A DNA stretch of 64,000 nucleotides from Loripinus fragilis. Taxonomy: Eukaryota; Mollusca; Bivalvia; Lucinida; Lucinidae. Positions 35,021 to 45,230 of this stretch are shown here, piece by piece. The translations under genes and the position numbers were made by a program. Under the pieces are notes generated by a model, which was not told the DNA's origin, did not search any database, and saw nothing but the letters and a program-made list of their open reading frames with translations. How positions within the stretch are numbered: position 1 is the stretch's first letter; each line of letters starts with the position of its first letter. The stretch is taken from contig OZ026522.1 of assembly GCA_964019695.1 (NCBI GenBank), positions 77,841,601 through 77,905,600 on the forward strand, read 5' to 3'.

Positions 35021-35515
35021 TAAGTGTCACAACTTCAGTATCAAGATAAACTATATTCATCAGTGACGTTATCCATGTTTCCATTCAAGCATCTAGAACA
35101 GATTTCATGATATTAAAAAGCGTATTTAAAGTAAAATATTTACAATTGACCATTTGACAATTGAAGCAAAAGTATGCTTCCCCCAAAAATTGCCATTTTC
35201 TGAGTAAATGGGAAAATGGAAATTGCAAAAATGGACATTCTTCAAAGCAGTACCACATGTAATTGTTTTACTTATGAGTAAAAATGATGTTACTCATTCG
35301 ATAAACCAAAATCTAAATCCTTGTGTGCTGATTTTCATTTTCTGACAGAAAAAAAAAGATTCGTGGATTAAAATATTGTGTGTATTTTTTACCATTTTTA
35401 TTTCTAAATGTTTGCTATAGAAATGTTCTTTGTGTTTCCACAATTACCACATTAAAACATGACAATATTCTGAATGCTGGTTTGAGAGATATTATGTTTA
35501 AAATTTATCCTTCCA
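35010..35515 (+). repeat. Dispersed direct repeat, copy 1 (partner 38080-38545)
   Basis: Shares 'gtgtcacaacttcagta', 'aagcatctagaaca', 'gccattttctgagtaaat', 'gaaatgttctttg' and 'gacaatattctgaa' in order with 38080-38545. Both copies lie within the minisatellite region, so they may be part of a longer original unit. Confidence 0.7.
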
Positions 35516-35539
35516 TATATTTTAATAGACATGAACCTT

Positions 35540-35760
35540 ATCAAAGTTTGAGTTGTATAGTTTAGATAAGATAATACACCAATAACTCTCTGTTAAATAA
35601 TTTAGACTAGATACTGCAAAACAGTTTTGCTGAGATAAAACAAATCCTCTGGTAAATAATTTAGACGAGATGCTACAAAAGCACACTTTTAAATAGTTAA
35701 GATGAGACAAAACATACACCCTCCGTTAAATGAAACAAGACACCCACTCTCTATAATATG
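35540..35760 (+). repeat. Degenerate minisatellite (segment 3)
   Basis: 'ctctgttaaataatttagac' and 'tctggtaaataatttagacg' continue the array. Confidence 0.65.
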
Positions 35761-35781
35761 GAAAGGCTAGCTATTGTAAGA

Positions 35782-35900
35782 ATCCATCATGAGTGTGAGA
35801 GTGGGATAGAAAAAAACGTCCCAAGGATCACCAAATGGCAACATGAGGCTTGTCGAGTGATGACAAAGGGAAATCTTTCCCATCCTCACACGAATAATGG
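35782..35900. mobile_element. Hairpin MITE (GTGTGAGGGTAGGATAG family), copy 2
   Basis: 'gagtgtgagagtgggataga' and 'catcctcacacgaataatgg' are diverged arms of the element at 1488-1620. Confidence 0.65.
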
Positions 35901-36089
35901 ATTTTATTCTTACTCACCACTAAATACCTCATTTTATGGAAATAACTTGAAAAGGACCTCCAGAAATCCTAAAAACGCTGAGATGCGACATAATTTTAAC
36001 ATTACAATGAAGTCACGGATCGACATGTGGCCGACGTGCGGCTGTTTTATTTATTTTTTTTATCTCCCACGGGCTGGTATGGGTATGTG

Positions 36090-36965
36090 AGATAAATAGA
36101 ATCTATCATTGGTGTTCAGTGGGGACAGGGAAATCCCACCCAAGGGCCCACTGAACAGTGAATCCGAAGGTTGGGATTGTTCTGGTACCACTGAACAGTA
36201 ATGATCAAATATTATTCTCATATTCCAATTCTACATAAAAATTTAGCGACGCACTGTATATTTGCTGGTGATGCCACTTAGGTTGATGTTTACAGTCAAT
36301 GACGTGCGCTGTATAAATTAACTTGAAACAGTGAATAAACAGCACATTTAACAATGAACAAATGGTTATTTCCTTAAAATGGATTTACAAGACCTATAAA
36401 GCTTTTCAGCAACAGTAACTTGAGTAAATAAGTTTGTTCAAAGAAATATGTGTTTCTTTTTTACATCATCAAAGCTCCCATTGCATTCAGTCACTAATTG
36501 CCCAACGCGTCAAATATGTTAATCGCATTTGCACTCAGCATGTTCAAAGTATTAAATAAGTGTTTTAAGTAAAAATGCGCAGTTTTACTTTATACCATGT
36601 TGAAGGCCCGACTTAAATCGCTGAAATTTCAACATTAAATTTTTTCCTGACTGTCTCAACAATTCAACTTTTGTTTTCGAAGGAATACAGTCATGCACCA
36701 AACATGTCGCATGTAAGAAATCTCGCATTAGCAACCAGTCTCGTGAGGTTTATCTTGTATCAGTTTCACTTATCTCAGATGAGTATGTGGGGCAGATTTT
36801 CCAACAGCGAGTTAACATAGGTATGTCTTGTAACATCTTGTATGTATTGGTATGTGAGAAAGAATGATCTTACATAGGTAAAAACAACAGAAATTCTCGG
36901 TCTGGTGTGTGAGAATACATTAGCTCGTTTATATGGGATATGGGATAAGACAAAAGTTAAGATGA
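36090..36965. other. No gene; small inverted pair at 36110-36190
   Basis: 'gttcagtggggacaggga' is partly inverted at 'ttctggtaccactgaac'. The rest is AT-rich and unassigned. Confidence 0.4.
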
Positions 36966-38015
36966 AAGGGGTACGTGCATCAAGAGGCTATTTTGGCCTC
37001 CCTTTGAGGTCAAACAAAGTTGCTCTTCACAAGTTTCTTCATATTTCTTTATTAGAGCAATAGCCAAAGTGTAAAAGTCGGGCATGATTCTACTTTTACC
37101 GTTGCTGGTAACAAAAATGGCCGCCAAAATAGGCTGAAAATAGGAAAATGACCATATTGGAGCGAATTTGAGACAAGTAACAGAGAAATTAATATAGAGC
37201 ACAAGCAAATACTAAAAAAATATTTTAACAGATGATAAGAATTATCACGGCACACAATATATTAAAAGGTTTTTTTTTGTATTTGCTTGTGCTGATATCT
37301 AATTCTTAAAAAATTGGTCTCCAAAAGCCTCAAATACGGCCTAATATGGCATTTTTTCTATTTTAACACTTTCACTGCCAATCACCTCAAAAAAACAATA
37401 CCTCAGTGCCAATCATGTTTCAAGGACCCCTGAATATTGAGGGTATATGGATTCAACACTGAGTATCTCCAGAACCATTCAACCTATTGCTGTGAAACCT
37501 TCACAGAATGTTGCTAATATATAAAACTTTATTTGAACTAATAATTATAAAAAAGATCGTCACGTGACCTTTGGCGGCCATCTTGTAAGCCATATTGAAA
37601 ATATGAAAAATTCCGCGAAATCTAATGACATTATATTTTTTTTAGGTAAATTCCATTCTTGTACAGAAAATTGCGTAGATCTCCATATACGATATTATTA
37701 TGTCCCCTTAACATTTTGAAAAAAAGAACAAAGATATGCGTCCCTTATAACGGTAAAAAATAGACAGCTATCAACTGTGCCTGTAAATTTCGACTGTAAA
37801 TTTAAGTTTGGCAATGTACCGTAAATTCGACTACAGTCGCGTTTGGCAGTGAAAGTTTTGGTTACCATAGCAACCGGTAAAGGTAAAATAAATGCCAGAA
37901 TTTTACACTAGGGGTATCTTTCTAATAAATCAATAAGATGAAACAAGTGAAAAGCAACTTTCAGTTTTTGGCTCTAGAGGGGGCCAAAATAGCCCATTTA
38001 TGCACGTACCCCTTT
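36966..38015. mobile_element. DNA element about 1.05 kb with AAAGGGGTACGTGCAT ends
   Basis: The first 16 bp are the exact inverse of the last 16 bp ('atgcacgtacccctttt'), followed inward by 'ggctattttggcc' versus 'ggccaaaatagcc'. The inside is non-coding and AT-rich. A solo-like end of this family occurs at 24175-24215. Confidence 0.75.
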
Positions 38016-38019
38016 TACA

Positions 38020-38100
38020 CAAGGTGTCTAATTTAGATAAGATCACGCTTTCTGTTATATAGTTTGATCAGACAACATGTACAACTCAAAAATTGATAAG
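38020..38100 (+). repeat. Degenerate minisatellite (segment 4)
   Basis: 'gtctaatttagataagatca' and 'ctgttatatagtttgatcag' resume the pattern directly after the inserted element. Confidence 0.55.
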
Positions 38101-38545
38101 GGTCACAACTTTAATACCATAGTTAAGTAATATTCTCATCAAGAATATTTATGTCACCCAGGGCTCCATGTCTTCATTAAAGCATCTAGAACAAACTTCA
38201 CAGAGTTTAAAAGCCTATTTTTCAGTCCAATTTTGACAATTGAAGCTCTTAAAACTAGCCATTTTCTGAGTAAATCGAAAAATGGCAATTTCGAAATGGA
38301 TTTTCTTGATAACAGCACCACACTTTTTTCTTTGTTTATGGATATTCATGGTGTTATCCATTTTATTAATCCGTATGCTGGTTAATATTTTAAAGAAAAA
38401 TGATAGTTGGCTTAACATGGTTGAATATACTGTTTTTTACTTAAAAAACATATTTTTTGCCATAAAAATGGTCTTTGCGTTTGCACGATTGCTACACCGA
38501 AAACCAGACAATATTCTGAACGCTAGCTTGAGGGATATTTGTGTT
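38080..38545 (+). repeat. Dispersed direct repeat, copy 2
   Basis: Partner of 35010-35515 with about three quarters of positions alike by eye. It is followed by more minisatellite-like sequence to about 38720. Confidence 0.7.
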
Positions 38546-38719
38546 TAATTTTAACTGCCACTGAATTGAGTAGTATACAATTTATCTGTTAAACAGTTTA
38601 TACGCAATTTCTGGTGACCATTTGAGAATAGCTCTCTTTTGGAAAGTTTATATCAGAGAAGATAAAAAAATCTGATAAACAGTGTAAGAAGATAAGCTCC
38701 TAAATCGCCTTCAGATAAG

Positions 38720-39116
38720 ACAGCTCTAGTTTTTTAATATCGCTGATATATTCGTTTTCAAAAGAGTTTTCCACATTAAAATTAGGTGTTCAATGTAAAA
38801 CGGTATTTCCAATGGGATCTATTTAGAACATGGCAATTAAAATTTAAAAGAAATGATTCGTCTGCAACGTGTATTGTTCAGTCTGAATCAATTAAGCACT
38901 GCAGCGTGAATGTTATAACTGTTTGCCTAATGCATAATGAATTGAATTATTATGACACTGTTGTCATAGGATACTTTGCATCATCATTTGCAATAGCTAC
39001 ATTATCCACAATTGGAGTGAAATATGAAGATCCCTTTGTTGCTCATCTGAATTTAATGTTCATCCAATTATTTATGTTGGTTCCTTTAACCCTGGCTGTC
39101 AACAAATGCGTTATCG
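38720..39116. other. No supported gene; one 121-codon frame
   Basis: A plus-strand frame at 38786-39151 is the longest unassigned one in the intron. It runs into the next hairpin element, has several hydrophobic stretches and no recognised motif; chance is the likely explanation. Confidence 0.3.
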
Positions 39117-39222
39117 TTATGTTATGGTTTGTTCGCTTGCGCGTGAAATAATTCATGAGCTAAATCACGAACTGAAGCTCGTGAATTATCTCACGTTCAA
39201 GCGAACATTCATGCTATAACAA
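39117..39222. mobile_element. Hairpin element, about 106 bp
   Basis: 'gttcgcttgcgcgtgaaata' with 'attcatgagct' pairs with 'agctcgtgaat' and 'tctcacgttcaagcgaac'. Confidence 0.75.
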
Positions 39223-39340
39223 TTTCATACAAACCAATTCAGTGTAGAACTTGTACATTACGAGGTATTTTGTTCTTAAGTTGGCAAGGGGCGTATACAT
39301 ATTTTGCTTCGATCACTTTCTTTGTTACACAATCGTTATT

Positions 39341-40422
39341 AAATCGTCACTTCAGTGCTACAGTGTTCTATCTACCATTGCACAAGTTTTGAGAAAAATG
39401 AGTTTGAAAATTTTAGCATCCTGATTTTTGATGCCTTATTTAACACAGACCTTTGAATCATACCAGAGGGTTAAAATGTATACATACAGTGTAAATGACC
39501 TTGGTTTGAAGAAATTTTTACAGTAATATGGAATTTACGGGCATTTTACAGTTTGCAGATAGAACATTATGCCCTAAAAATCGCTGTCTGCGTTCAGTGC
39601 TATAGTGTTCTATATTTTCCTACAGCTTATTATTCTGGTTATGGAGTCAATTCATATACTAGTATGAACAGAAATGATTATTTGTACCTAAAAGTAGCAG
39701 ATTTAGTTATTCATTTGGCATAACAGTAACAAAAAGCACGGATTATGCCATTGAAATTTATGCAAGGGAGGTAATCTGTTTCTACAGTTAATTTTTCTGT
39801 CAATGGGGTCAATTTGTTTAATATCTTAGACTGAACTGATTATTTGGACCTAAAAGTAGCAGATTTAACCATTGATTTGTAATAACATCGACAAATTACT
39901 TCAGTTAAAGCGATTTAGATATGTGTAAGGGAGGTAATCTGTTTCTAGAGCTTATTATTCTGTCCATGGAACACATTGCGCTATATTTTTGACTGAGCGG
40001 ATTATTTGGACCTAAAAGTAGCCGATATAGCCATTAGTTCATCATAAGACCAACAAACCGCTTCAATTTTGGAAATTTAAATTTATGTAAGGGAGGTAAC
40101 TGCAATTTTTAGCAATTTCTCCAAGCGAAGTGAATTTATGTAGATAGAACATTATGACACTGAACTCACCCAGTCACGTGACATAATCATCATTGGTCAT
40201 TGGATGAAAATCACTTAGAACACTATAGCACTGAACGAAATTGTCTTTTTGTAGATAGAACAGAAACGCACAGCGATTTTAAGTTTACTGGGAGGAGATA
40301 GGCAAATGAAACCTTCACCAGTAGATAGAACATTTGATCCCCTTTCCAACGGTATGCATAACTCATTTTTGACCAAAATGTCACTTAGAACACTATAGCA
40401 CTGAAGCGACGATTTGGTTTGT
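39341..40422. mobile_element. DNA element about 1.08 kb with internal tandem repeats
   Basis: Ends 'aaatcgtcacttcagtgct' and 'agcactgaagcgacgattt' are inverted. Inside are three copies of a unit of about 160-170 bp (starts about 39621, 39781 and 39951; 'ggacctaaaagtagcagat', 'aagggaggtaatctgttt'). The terminal words 'agatagaacatt' and 'cagtgctatagtgttcta' recur several times inward, making nested inverted pairs. No transposase. Confidence 0.75.
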
Positions 40423-40617
40423 CAACAACGAGCTTTATAACAAACCTGCCTGAATTCATTAAAATACCAAATATAATGGAGTTTTAAGTATTAAATACAG
40501 GAATTTGTTTTTCACACGCACAAAGTATGGCGATACTTGGGGGCTTTGTCATTAAGATTGCGCACGCATATTTAGATAATATTTTTGCGCAGATGCAAAA
40601 AAGCCAACAACTCATCA

Positions 40618-40853
40618 GCTACTGTCCTGCCAACCAAGAGTGGCAGTGACGTCATGTTTTGTTTACAAAGTTATCAGGGACTTAGAATCGATAGATCACT
40701 TGTGTATTAATTCTATCCGAAGGATAGGATTAATACACACGTGCTCTATCGATTCGCATTAGCTTAAGTGGAATGTACAAGTTAATTGTTTACTTATCAA
40801 TTGAAAACAAAACACGACGTCACTGTCACGCCTAGCTGGCAGGAGAGTAGCAT
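40618..40853. mobile_element. MITE about 236 bp, nested hairpins
   Basis: Outer pair 'gctactgtcctgcca' / 'tggcaggagagtagc', then 'cagtgacgtcatgttttg' / 'aaaacacgacgtcactg'; inner perfect hairpin 'gaatcgatagatcac' / 'gctctatcgattc' around 'tctatccgaaggatagga'. Confidence 0.8.
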
Positions 40854-40859
40854 CACAGT

Positions 40860-41700
40860 TTCCATGCTTTTAACTGGCAATACATCTTACATGGTATGAA
40901 AAATTAATGTGGGAGTCTGCCCACGCTTGGAATTTGATAATATTATGTTTATTAATTGTCTTAGGTATGACTTTTATATTTATGGTGCATTTGAGTTTTT
41001 ATGCAATTCCATTGCTAATTTATGACGTCATGTATGATATCACTACAATACCTGAGGGTACTCAGTTATCATCATGTCTAAAGTTATTGACATATCATGT
41101 AACCGGCGCAGAAATGTTTTATTAAATAACTATATCATTGATAAATTCGTTGACACTATAAATGGCTTGGTATGTATTAGGATAGTGGGTGGGCATTCAT
41201 TTTTATGACATGGTACCCCGATTTTCAACTCTATATGTTGTATTCAGTTCAATTTGGAATAACATTTTTTACACCTTGTGGTCTTTGTGCAGATACCATT
41301 TCAACATTTAAACTGTGCATATATGTTAAGAATATCTAGACCAAATTGTATGAAATTTGAGGACTGGTAACACATTTTTCAACTTGATGTAAACACATGG
41401 CCCTAATTCATCGATATGCAAAAAAACATACTTGAATACTTGCTTAGTTTGAATCACTATGCTAGTACGTTTATTGGTAGAAGTTGATATGTTCAGTGTT
41501 TTCCCTATTATGGATTGGAAAAAGAAAAAAAACAATATTCTTTGATATGAAGTGCCACGATTCTTATTTAGTGAAGTGCTTACACAATTATATTACTCAA
41601 AATGATACAATATGGTGACACTTGTACTTACCACATCTAGTTTCTAACATTAAAACTACATCAAACTAATGTTTAACTGAATATGTAACATTATTAAGAA
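40860..41700. other. No gene seen (intron 2)
   Basis: AT-rich DNA; the 72-codon frame at 40907-41125 lacks a recognised domain. Confidence 0.35.
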
Positions 41701-41702
41701 TT

Positions 41703-41775
41703 TTAATTCATACAGAAGAGAAACCTTATGACAAGTCAGTTCATACAGGAGAAGAACCGTATATCTTTGGTTTAT
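41703..41775 (+). pseudogene. C2H2 zinc-finger gene remnant
   Basis: Translates as HTEEKPYDKSVHTGEEPYIF followed shortly by a stop. HTGEKPY is the invariant linker between tandem C2H2 fingers, and two linkers occur here only 11 codons apart with the finger between them missing its cysteines. This looks like the tail of a collapsed or retrocopied zinc-finger gene. The surrounding sequence gives no more fingers. A chance match to two linkers in one frame is possible but unlikely. Confidence 0.5.
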
Positions 41776-41779
41776 AATA

Positions 41780-42970
41780 GTAAGCCTCATTAATAAACCT
41801 GGTTTACAAGAATAACACCTGCTAAACCTATTGTTTAAAATTGACCATTTTGGTCACAGAGAACTCTTGGCCTCAAAGGTATTGCTAATTTAATGCTTAA
41901 ATCTTCTCTGTTCATTCTGTATTGTAAAACTGATGCTGTTTTCCATCAAATAGCAACATTTATACTTTAGCTGACTGTATATTCTAGGCATACAGTTTCG
42001 TTTCTGGACCTCACTTATTCATGTTATACACTATTCTATGATACCTTTGATAAGACTATGTTACACTTTATCCTGGTCAAGGCACCAAAATGTGGTTACT
42101 CTAGTTCAGTTTGGATGTAAAGGAACTATTTGCTCTTCTTGTTTTTACACGTTTATTGTTAGGACATTATGTTTTAAAATAATATCATGCTGGACTTGAG
42201 GAAGTGATACACATTGTCTTGGCTCCATAGTGCCATGACATGGGGCCATGACCTTTGGCATTTCCAACCATTGAATCATTTGAAATTGTCTAAACATGTC
42301 TTTCTTTAAGAAAAGTGGAAGAAGATTTAAAATCAACCTCCTTCTGTCGAGTTATTGATTCATTTCAACTAAATAAATAATTTTGCCAAAACTGACCTAT
42401 ACCCATAAGAGGTAGGAAATGACAAAGTTATCGATTTTCGATTTTCATTAAATTTGGTTCAGGTCAGCAAAATATTTATGGCATGTTTTTGTGATAATAT
42501 GATATTTTGACAAAGACTAGAACATATCCATCTTTGGAATTGAATGGTGAATAATTCGTAAATTTTTGAAAAAAAAATATTGAAATTTTATAATCGCTTT
42601 TTCAGAAAACGTAAACCATAATTTATCCAACTGGTTTCGTGGTATTAATATAATGCTTAAGGTATTTAAGATTCAATTTAGATGACACATCATAGAAATA
42701 AACAAAACTTTAGATTTAGGACATAGAAATTTAGAGACAGGTACCACCTCAAAGGTGGAATACGTCAGGGATGCTTCCTAAGCCTTATTCTTAACTATCT
42801 AATTGATAAATATATTTTCATTGTTTGTATATAATAAGTTATTAATATGCAAAATTTAAAGAAAATCCATGCGTTGGCACAGATGTAAGTACCCCTTTAA
42901 TATTAATGCACACTTTCGAGTATTAATTCCTGCTTTTGGAACATACTGTAGAGAATAACTTTATTGTAAA
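41780..42970. other. No gene seen (intron 2)
   Basis: AT-rich non-coding DNA. The first part could be 3' sequence carried with the zinc-finger remnant, but nothing proves it. Confidence 0.35.
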
Positions 42971-43078
42971 CCCAGAGGCACACAACCTTAAAACAACGTC
43001 ATATCAATGTCAATGCGACGTCATGACGTCGCATCGACGACGATGTGACGTTGTTTTGACTTCAGGTGCCTGCTGGGA
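42971..43078. mobile_element. Palindromic MITE, about 108 bp
   Basis: Ends 'cccagaggcac' / 'gtgcctgctggg', then 'aaaacaacgtca' / 'tgacgttgtttt', with the perfect centre 'atgcgacgtcatgacgtcgc'. The centre holds two GACGTC words of the CRE/ATF half-site type. Confidence 0.75.
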
Positions 43079-43157
43079 AGAGCTGTACATTTGACTGTGC
43101 TGTTCATGACGTTAAAAAGTCAGACGAATTCAGAAGATTTTTTATCTATCTTAAAAG

Positions 43158-43195
43158 GTAAGTGGGTATGATCAGGAAATACATCAATCATCAAA
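43158..43195 (-). mobile_element. Retroelement tail fragment, copy E
   Basis: 'gtgggtatgatcaggaaata' followed by 'catcaatcatcaaa' matches the start of copies A and B. Confidence 0.4.
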
Positions 43196-43199
43196 CAAT

Positions 43200-44105
43200 A
43201 TAGACTCTGATTTGATGCGGTATATGAGTATCTAATATCTGGTTCTTCGCTGTTTGTCTATTGTGTTAATATATTCACAATGTACTTCCTGCTATTGTAC
43301 GAGTCATCTTATCATATTGAATTAAAATACATGTACATGCTATCAAATAGTGAAGACTCTAATCGGGTGCTGTATATAACTGTATCTAAACTGGATATTT
43401 GCTGCACGTATATTGTTCTTGTCCACTGATAATCTTGAATCGAAATACATGCTATCAAAAAGTGAAGACACTGATTGGGTGCTGTATATGACAATACTTA
43501 ACATATTTCTTCACTGTTTGATGATTGTTTCGAATATAAAGAGTATACTTCCTGTATACCAGCTATTAATGGAGTCCTCTCATAATCTTGAACTGGACTA
43601 CGTGCTGCCAAGCAATGAAGACTCTGATTTGGTTCGGTACATGACAGGTTCTTAAACTGGTTCCTTTCTGTATGTCTATTGTTCTGATATCTTAACAATG
43701 TACATCCTGTTTGCCAGCTATTGTACGAGTCCTCTTATAATCTTGAATTAAAATGCGTGCTATCAAATAGTGAAGGCCATGATTGGGTGCTGTATATGAC
43801 AGTACTTAACTTTGATCTTCACTGTTTTCCTATTGTTCTGAATATAAACAATGTGCGCCCTATATACCAGCTATTGAAGGAGGCCTCTCATAATCTTGAA
43901 TTGAAATACATGCAAACAATGATTGGCTCACCACTTTTCGTCTACTGGCCTAAGTATAAACAATGGATTTCCTGTATATCACTCATTGCACGCGTCCTCT
44001 TATAATTTTGAACTTAAATACGTGCAATCAATCAATGAAGACTCTGGTTGGTGATGTATGTGACAGCAACTAATCTGGTTCTTCACTGTTTGTCTTTCGT
44101 ACTAA
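43200..44105 (+). repeat. Tandem array, unit about 152 bp, six or more copies
   Basis: The anchor 'ataatcttgaattaaaata' recurs near 43311, 43429, 43581, 43737, 43889 and 44001, each followed by 'gctatcaaatagtgaagact' and 'gggtgctgtatatgaca'. Intervals of 152-156 dominate; the first and last units are shorter. Similar frames in successive units (NLELKYVLSNSED) arise from the repeat; 152 is not a multiple of three, so no continuous protein results. Confidence 0.85.
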
Positions 44106-44307
44106 CTTTAAATATGTAGGCTCAAATGAGCCTCATTCAAACACAAACATAACGTAAATCCTTTCCTCCAACCTCCCAAGATGGAATTAATCACAAAATG
44201 TTTTCCATTTTTTGTATATATGTTTTTGTATGCTAGTTGTTGTCTGAGGGCTTGGGGGCGAACACCGATGCCGTTGTATGTTGTTAGCGCTTTCTATTTG
44301 CACCATT

Positions 44308-44453
44308 ATACAATTATTGACTAATGAGGCATTGGATATGATGTGATATCGACCAGATAATACCAATATTGACCAAGGCGAAGCCGAGGTCAATATTGGT
44401 ATTCTCTGGTCGATATCACATCATATCCAATGCCTCATTAGTCAATAACTGTT
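44308..44453. mobile_element. Long perfect hairpin, about 146 bp
   Basis: Arms of about 65 bases ('attgactaatgaggcattgg', 'gatgtgatatcgaccaga', 'taccaatattgacc') are exactly inverted around 'aaggcgaagccgag'. Outer flanks resemble the hairpin at 56170-56343. Confidence 0.9.
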
Positions 44454-44454
44454 T

Positions 44455-45180
44455 TATTATATAACATTTAGAGAAAGATGTACAGATATTATTGCACCTG
44501 GAAAAAAATACTGAACTTATATACAAGTTTTGGGACAGACAAGCATTTAGCAGAAACAGTGCAACCCTAAATAAGACCACCCTTTTACTATTGCATATAT
44601 GTTGTGCATGAGTGTCATCATTCAACATTTACGAACAAGAATTCTAACACACTTCGCATGTAGAGCCAATGATAAAATAAGTGTGGTATGCCAAACAATA
44701 ATTCACAGCTTTGAAATGGCAGGGAAAATGTGTGATAGCTGACGTCATTTGTTACTGGTCAATGACGTCATTCATGGCGTTAGACGGTGTAACGTCGTTT
44801 TTACGCTTGAAAGACGTTACAAATACATGTAAACGTATGCGACGTGGTCTAAGTATTGGCGGGAGTTCTTCAGTGCTAAGGCGGAAAGTTGGAAGAAGCT
44901 GAAGACTTCAAATTTGTTTTCGCCGTTTATTTTGCATTAAAATCGAAATAGACCAGCTCCAGTGCGTGATTTGTTGCGTTCTTAAAATCTACGATATGAT
45001 TATTAGCCACGCTTTAGAAAAGCAGAACCAGAACGGAAAAAACAGCAAGGAGTCTAATTTTAGTAACTAATATACACTGGCAAGCGCGCGCAAGCCAGTG
45101 AATATGACAATATATTGACTGGCCACGTGAGCGCTCTAAGCCAATGAAATTCAGTCTTTTTTCTTAGTTATATAATAATT
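44455..45180. other. No gene; ACGTC-rich block near 44740-44990
   Basis: 'gacgtcatt', 'taacgtcg' and 'cgtgatttgttgc' recall the duplicated unit at 7171-7985. No coding evidence. Confidence 0.4.
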
Positions 45181-45230
45181 TAGGATGTTGACCATTAAAT
45201 TTCTCATACTTGTCTCATCAATTACCTAAA

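Noticed and set aside
38786..39151. 121-codon plus-strand frame
   Set aside because: No recognised motif, no splice context, and it runs into a hairpin element; AT-rich introns of this length give such frames by chance.
43200..44105. Regularly spaced repeats, considered as a CRISPR-like array or a repeat protein
   Set aside because: Units of about 152 bp are contiguous diverged tandem repeats without unique spacers, the period breaks the frame, and the window is eukaryotic.
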